21,652 bases of DNA. Origin: Cyanobacteria bacterium UBA1221 (lineage in GTDB: Bacteria; Cyanobacteriota; Vampirovibrionia; Gastranaerophilales; Gastranaerophilaceae). The stretch covers positions 17,340 to 38,991 of the forward strand of contig DBXD01000060.1 of assembly GCA_002309425.1 (NCBI GenBank), given 5' to 3'. Made by a program: the position numbers and the translations under genes. Positions 18,693 through 21,652 of this stretch are shown piece by piece. Within the stretch, counting starts at the first letter, position 1; each line of letters begins with the position of its first letter. The notes beneath the pieces are model-generated. The model was given only the letters and a program-made list of their open reading frames with translations. It did no database searches and was not told where the DNA came from.

Positions 18693-21652
18693 ATGGCAAC
18701 AACGAATAATACGGACGCACCATTAAATCATGGATATGAAAGAGGGCATTATACTAATATTGCTGTTGTAACAACAGGAAACATGGCTGATTCACAAAAC
18801 AGCCCTAAAAAACGTCATGGGAAAGTTGTAAACAACAAGTATGTAACGGGAAGAATATTTAATGATACATACACTCTACTTGATTCAGAAGAAGGAGGCG
18901 TTCTCTCAGACAGCACCGAAGCAATCTCATACAAAGGCTCAGAAATAGGCGGGGATAGTCTGGATCCCGATACTTGGTACGCTGTATGGGGTATGCCAAA
19001 CAAATGGATATATGACCAACATCAGAGATACGGGAATTGCGGTGTTGATTCCTGTTTGAATATCTTGTCTATGGCCGGTGTAAAAGATATACTAGAGTTT
19101 ACCCAAGAAGAAATGGATAATGTTATAGCAGAACACACCACACATACAACTGATATAAACGGAAATCCGATTGAACGGGTACCTCATATATCTTTCATTG
19201 AAACTGAACAAGAGTTTACGTTGTGGGCAATTCAAAATCATTATTGCGACTACTGGGGTGGAAGTTATAACTCCGTTGATGACCTTATTCCGGAAATCGA
19301 TGGCGGAACTTACTTTGGTAACGTTGGCGGGGAGCAGCATGAATACCATGAAACTATTCCTGCAATTAGTGAGATTTTAACGGCAAACGGAGTTCCGGCA
19401 AGTGTAAAAAATTCTCTTATTAAACTAAGTCTGGCTGCTGATGTCGAAGAAACTTCACTAACTGACCAAAAAGAAGAAGGTCAGGATAGTAATAATGATG
19501 AATACACAGTTAATGCCATGAGTGGTAACGTTACCATTACAAGTAGTGACGGTGATGACACTTTACTACTTGAAGGATTTAGCAAGTCTGCTCTTGATGC
19601 TAACCCATACTTATTTGCAAGAAAAGATGACGATTTATACATAAATTACTCTGACGGAAATTCTGTTATTGTTAAAGGTTTCTTTACAGAGGGAGAAGAT
19701 GCACCAAATCATCTTAATACAGTTGCATTTTCCAATGGCGAAACTATCGATTTAAGTACCTGGGTTGACCAACACTACGTATACGGTGAAGATTATGTTA
19801 ACAGTAATATTCGTACCTTCGGCTCTTTTGTTACCAAACTTGCAACAGAAGTCATGCTCGGTCACGGAGTAGTTCTTCAAGGTATGGCAGAGACTCTCAA
19901 TGGAACTGAAGATCAAGTTGAGCCTTGGTATCAAGGTCCGAACCACGCCATATCTCTGGTCGGGGTAGTTATGGATTACAATCTTGAAGATATTGTGGAT
20001 GTCGTAGGTTTTTATGTAGTTGATACAGGCGGATTTTTACCGGAAGTAGACGGTGCTCAATATATTACCGTAGAATTGCTTCATAAATTCTTAACGAGCG
20101 CTTTTGAATCAGAGAATCCATGCACATATATAGAAACAAACTACGTTGCAACAGAAGAAAACATAAGAGCTTGGGCGGACCACTTGAATCTTGTCGGTAA
20201 CAACAGAAAAAATACATTGCGAGGTAATGTCGGCAACAATAAAATCTGGGGCAAAGACGGTAACGATATTTTGTACGGAATGGCCGGCAATGATACCCTG
20301 AGCGGTGATAACGGGCATGATACACTGTATGGCGGTACGGGTGATAACTACCTGTATGGCGGCAGCGGTAATGACAGTTATGTATTTGATGCGGGTGTAG
20401 ATTGCAGAGACGTAGTTATACCGGGTTCAGGTAAAGACTTAATACGTTTTGAAAACTATAAGAAAGGTGAATTGACATTTGGAAATAATAATGGTGACTT
20501 GGTAATTTCATACAATAATGACCAGGGCTCTGTTACAATAAAAGACTATTTCAGTAAGTCGTTATATGACAACATCTACAAATTAGATGATAAAGATACT
20601 ATAGAATTGACTGCCGCGACCGATGGTGAATGGGGCGAGAATGCTTACGATTTCTATAGAGATATTCTTACGCAGGTTGAAATTCAATATGACAAGTATG
20701 TTAAACAGAATGAGACTAACAATATCGTCGGTACAAAACTCAGAGATTCTATCCTTGGGGCACAATATGCCGACACTATTAGTGCCGGTGCAGGTTCAGA
20801 TAAAATCAACGGCGGCGGCGGAAATGATATAATTAAAGCCGGGGCTGATAATGACACTATTTACGGAAGTTACGGCAGCGATAAAATATACGGAGAAGGC
20901 GGCAAAAACTATATCATATATGACTCAAATTACGGCGGCAATGATACAATCTATTCAGGCAGCGGTGAAGATCATATTGTAATGACTGATAAGACCCGTG
21001 AAGGCTTAATCTTTACAAAAAGCGGAAATGACCTTGTTATTATTTATGATGAAGATGCGGGTTCTTCCGTAACAATCCAGAATTATTTTGCTAAAGGCGG
21101 TAAGACTTCAGTGAAAGATATTTTATTAGCGGGTAACGATTATTTGGATTTGGTACAAGAATATAATGATATTTCCTCCAATATTGTCGGAAATGTGAGC
21201 GGAAATTACTCTGCCGGTGGTGCCGGTAATGATACCTTGCTGGGTGGTGCCGGTGCGGATAATATGTCCGGCGGTTTGGGTGATGATGTTATCAAGGCCG
21301 GAGATGGCAACGACACTATTAACGGCGGATACGGCAACGACAAGTTATACGGCGGAAACGGTGATAATACATTCGTATTCACTCCGAACAGCGGTTCTGA
21401 TACTATCTATGCCGGCGGAAACGGTCAAATCAATATTGACCTCAGCGGCACAGGTATTGTACTAAATGGTGACAAATCAGGCTTTGAGGGCAGTACGATT
21501 AAAGACTATGCATTTACAAGAACCGGAAATGATTTGATTATCAATTACGCTATGGACCCGTCACAAGAAGGTACAAGTACGATAGTATTACAAAAATACT
21601 TCAAATCTAAAAATTCATACAATCTTATTACCGATAACGGTACGGTTAATCT
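18693..21652 (+). CDS. RTX protein with papain/C39-like cysteine-peptidase region (3' end beyond window)
   Basis: At least 986 codons, open to the window edge. No signal peptide, as expected for type I secretion via a C-terminal signal (not reached). Residues about 95-455 look like a papain-like/C39-like peptidase: RYGNCGVDSCLNILSMAG with candidate nucleophile Cys116, GPNHAISLVGVV with His418, and YVVDTGG with Asp444. Between Cys and His, about residues 262-356, an RTX-associated module (DDDLYINYSDGNSVIVKGFF then LNTVAFSNGETIDL) interrupts the domain. Three calcium-binding GGxGxDxxx blocks follow (about 503-570, 676-764, 836-909), each followed by another such module containing (K/Q)-x-YF. 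AGGAG lies 7 bases before the ATG. Probably a secreted Ca-dependent enzyme or toxin; catalysis is unproven. No type I secretion genes are in the window. Confidence 0.85.
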   Translation, partial: MATTNNTDAPLNHGYERGHYTNIAVVTTGNMADSQNSPKKRHGKVVNNKYVTGRIFNDTYTLLDSEEGGVLSDSTEAISYKGSEIGGDSLDPDTWYAVWGMPNKWIYDQHQRYGNCGVDSCLNILSMAGVKDILEFTQEEMDNVIAEHTTHTTDINGNPIERVPHISFIETEQEFTLWAIQNHYCDYWGGSYNSVDDLIPEIDGGTYFGNVGGEQHEYHETIPAISEILTANGVPASVKNSLIKLSLAADVEETSLTDQKEEGQDSNNDEYTVNAMSGNVTITSSDGDDTLLLEGFSKSALDANPYLFARKDDDLYINYSDGNSVIVKGFFTEGEDAPNHLNTVAFSNGETIDLSTWVDQHYVYGEDYVNSNIRTFGSFVTKLATEVMLGHGVVLQGMAETLNGTEDQVEPWYQGPNHAISLVGVVMDYNLEDIVDVVGFYVVDTGGFLPEVDGAQYITVELLHKFLTSAFESENPCTYIETNYVATEENIRAWADHLNLVGNNRKNTLRGNVGNNKIWGKDGNDILYGMAGNDTLSGDNGHDTLYGGTGDNYLYGGSGNDSYVFDAGVDCRDVVIPGSGKDLIRFENYKKGELTFGNNNGDLVISYNNDQGSVTIKDYFSKSLYDNIYKLDDKDTIELTAATDGEWGENAYDFYRDILTQVEIQYDKYVKQNETNNIVGTKLRDSILGAQYADTISAGAGSDKINGGGGNDIIKAGADNDTIYGSYGSDKIYGEGGKNYIIYDSNYGGNDTIYSGSGEDHIVMTDKTREGLIFTKSGNDLVIIYDEDAGSSVTIQNYFAKGGKTSVKDILLAGNDYLDLVQEYNDISSNIVGNVSGNYSAGGAGNDTLLGGAGADNMSGGLGDDVIKAGDGNDTINGGYGNDKLYGGNGDNTFVFTPNSGSDTIYAGGNGQINIDLSGTGIVLNGDKSGFEGSTIKDYAFTRTGNDLIINYAMDPSQEGTSTIVLQKYFKSKNSYNLITDNGTVN

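Noticed and set aside
20065..20325. Minus-strand frames opposite the RTX gene
   Set aside because: Cys/Tyr-rich antisense translation of Asp/Asn/Gly codons; no ribosome site or domain.

Overview
The window is AT-rich, uses the standard genetic code, and is laid out as short operons on both strands. It looks like part of a chromosome from an anaerobic, two-membrane bacterium. The two membranes are indicated by a TonB-ExbB-ExbD-ExbD set, several Sec signal peptides and a filamentous-haemagglutinin-like exoprotein. Anaerobic life is indicated by a reverse-type rubrerythrin. Together with a 343-residue protein whose N-terminus I associate with gut Melainabacteria, this suggests Candidatus Gastranaerophilales (non-photosynthetic sister of Cyanobacteria). 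That placement is from memory and inference, not a search.

Layout. 1-4292 (minus strand): lysA (runs off the left edge), a UbiA-family prenyltransferase, rpsH standing alone outside a ribosomal-protein operon, and the 343-residue coiled-coil-ended protein. Two copies of a palindromic, period-8 intergenic repeat sit directly after the stop codons of rpsH and of the UbiA gene. 4479-7278 (plus): a TrmB-family regulator, thymidine kinase, and two secreted paralogues with a VirB10/TrbI-like sequence pattern. 7359-10137 (plus): TonB-like protein, ExbB and two ExbD proteins, closed by a strong terminator. 10138-10479 is a 342-bp leader region with short ORFs and an inverted repeat. 10480-13719 is the 1079-residue repeat-rich haemagglutinin-like exoprotein. 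13838-16082 (minus): reverse rubrerythrin, Maf, an 80-residue helical protein, a small zinc-ribbon protein and cytidine deaminase. 16174-17378: a secreted protein and a convergent Asn/Arg/Asp-rich secreted protein whose stop codons interlock. 17510-18600 (plus): a 56-residue zinc ribbon translationally coupled to a TIGR01212/YhcC-type radical SAM protein. 18693-end (plus): a large RTX protein carrying a papain/C39-like cysteine-peptidase region, running off the right edge.

The most notable points are: (1) the RTX protein, whose apparent Cys-His-Asp peptidase is interrupted by an RTX-associated module and followed by alternating calcium-binding repeats and related modules; (2) the MITE-like period-8 palindromic repeat pair; (3) three genes with good -10 boxes placed so close to the ATG that their mRNAs should be leaderless; (4) the VirB10-like paralogue pair directly upstream of a TonB energy-transduction operon with two ExbD proteins that share an identical membrane segment; (5) rpsH outside the spc operon. 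I saw no rRNA, tRNA, insertion sequence, prophage or CRISPR array.
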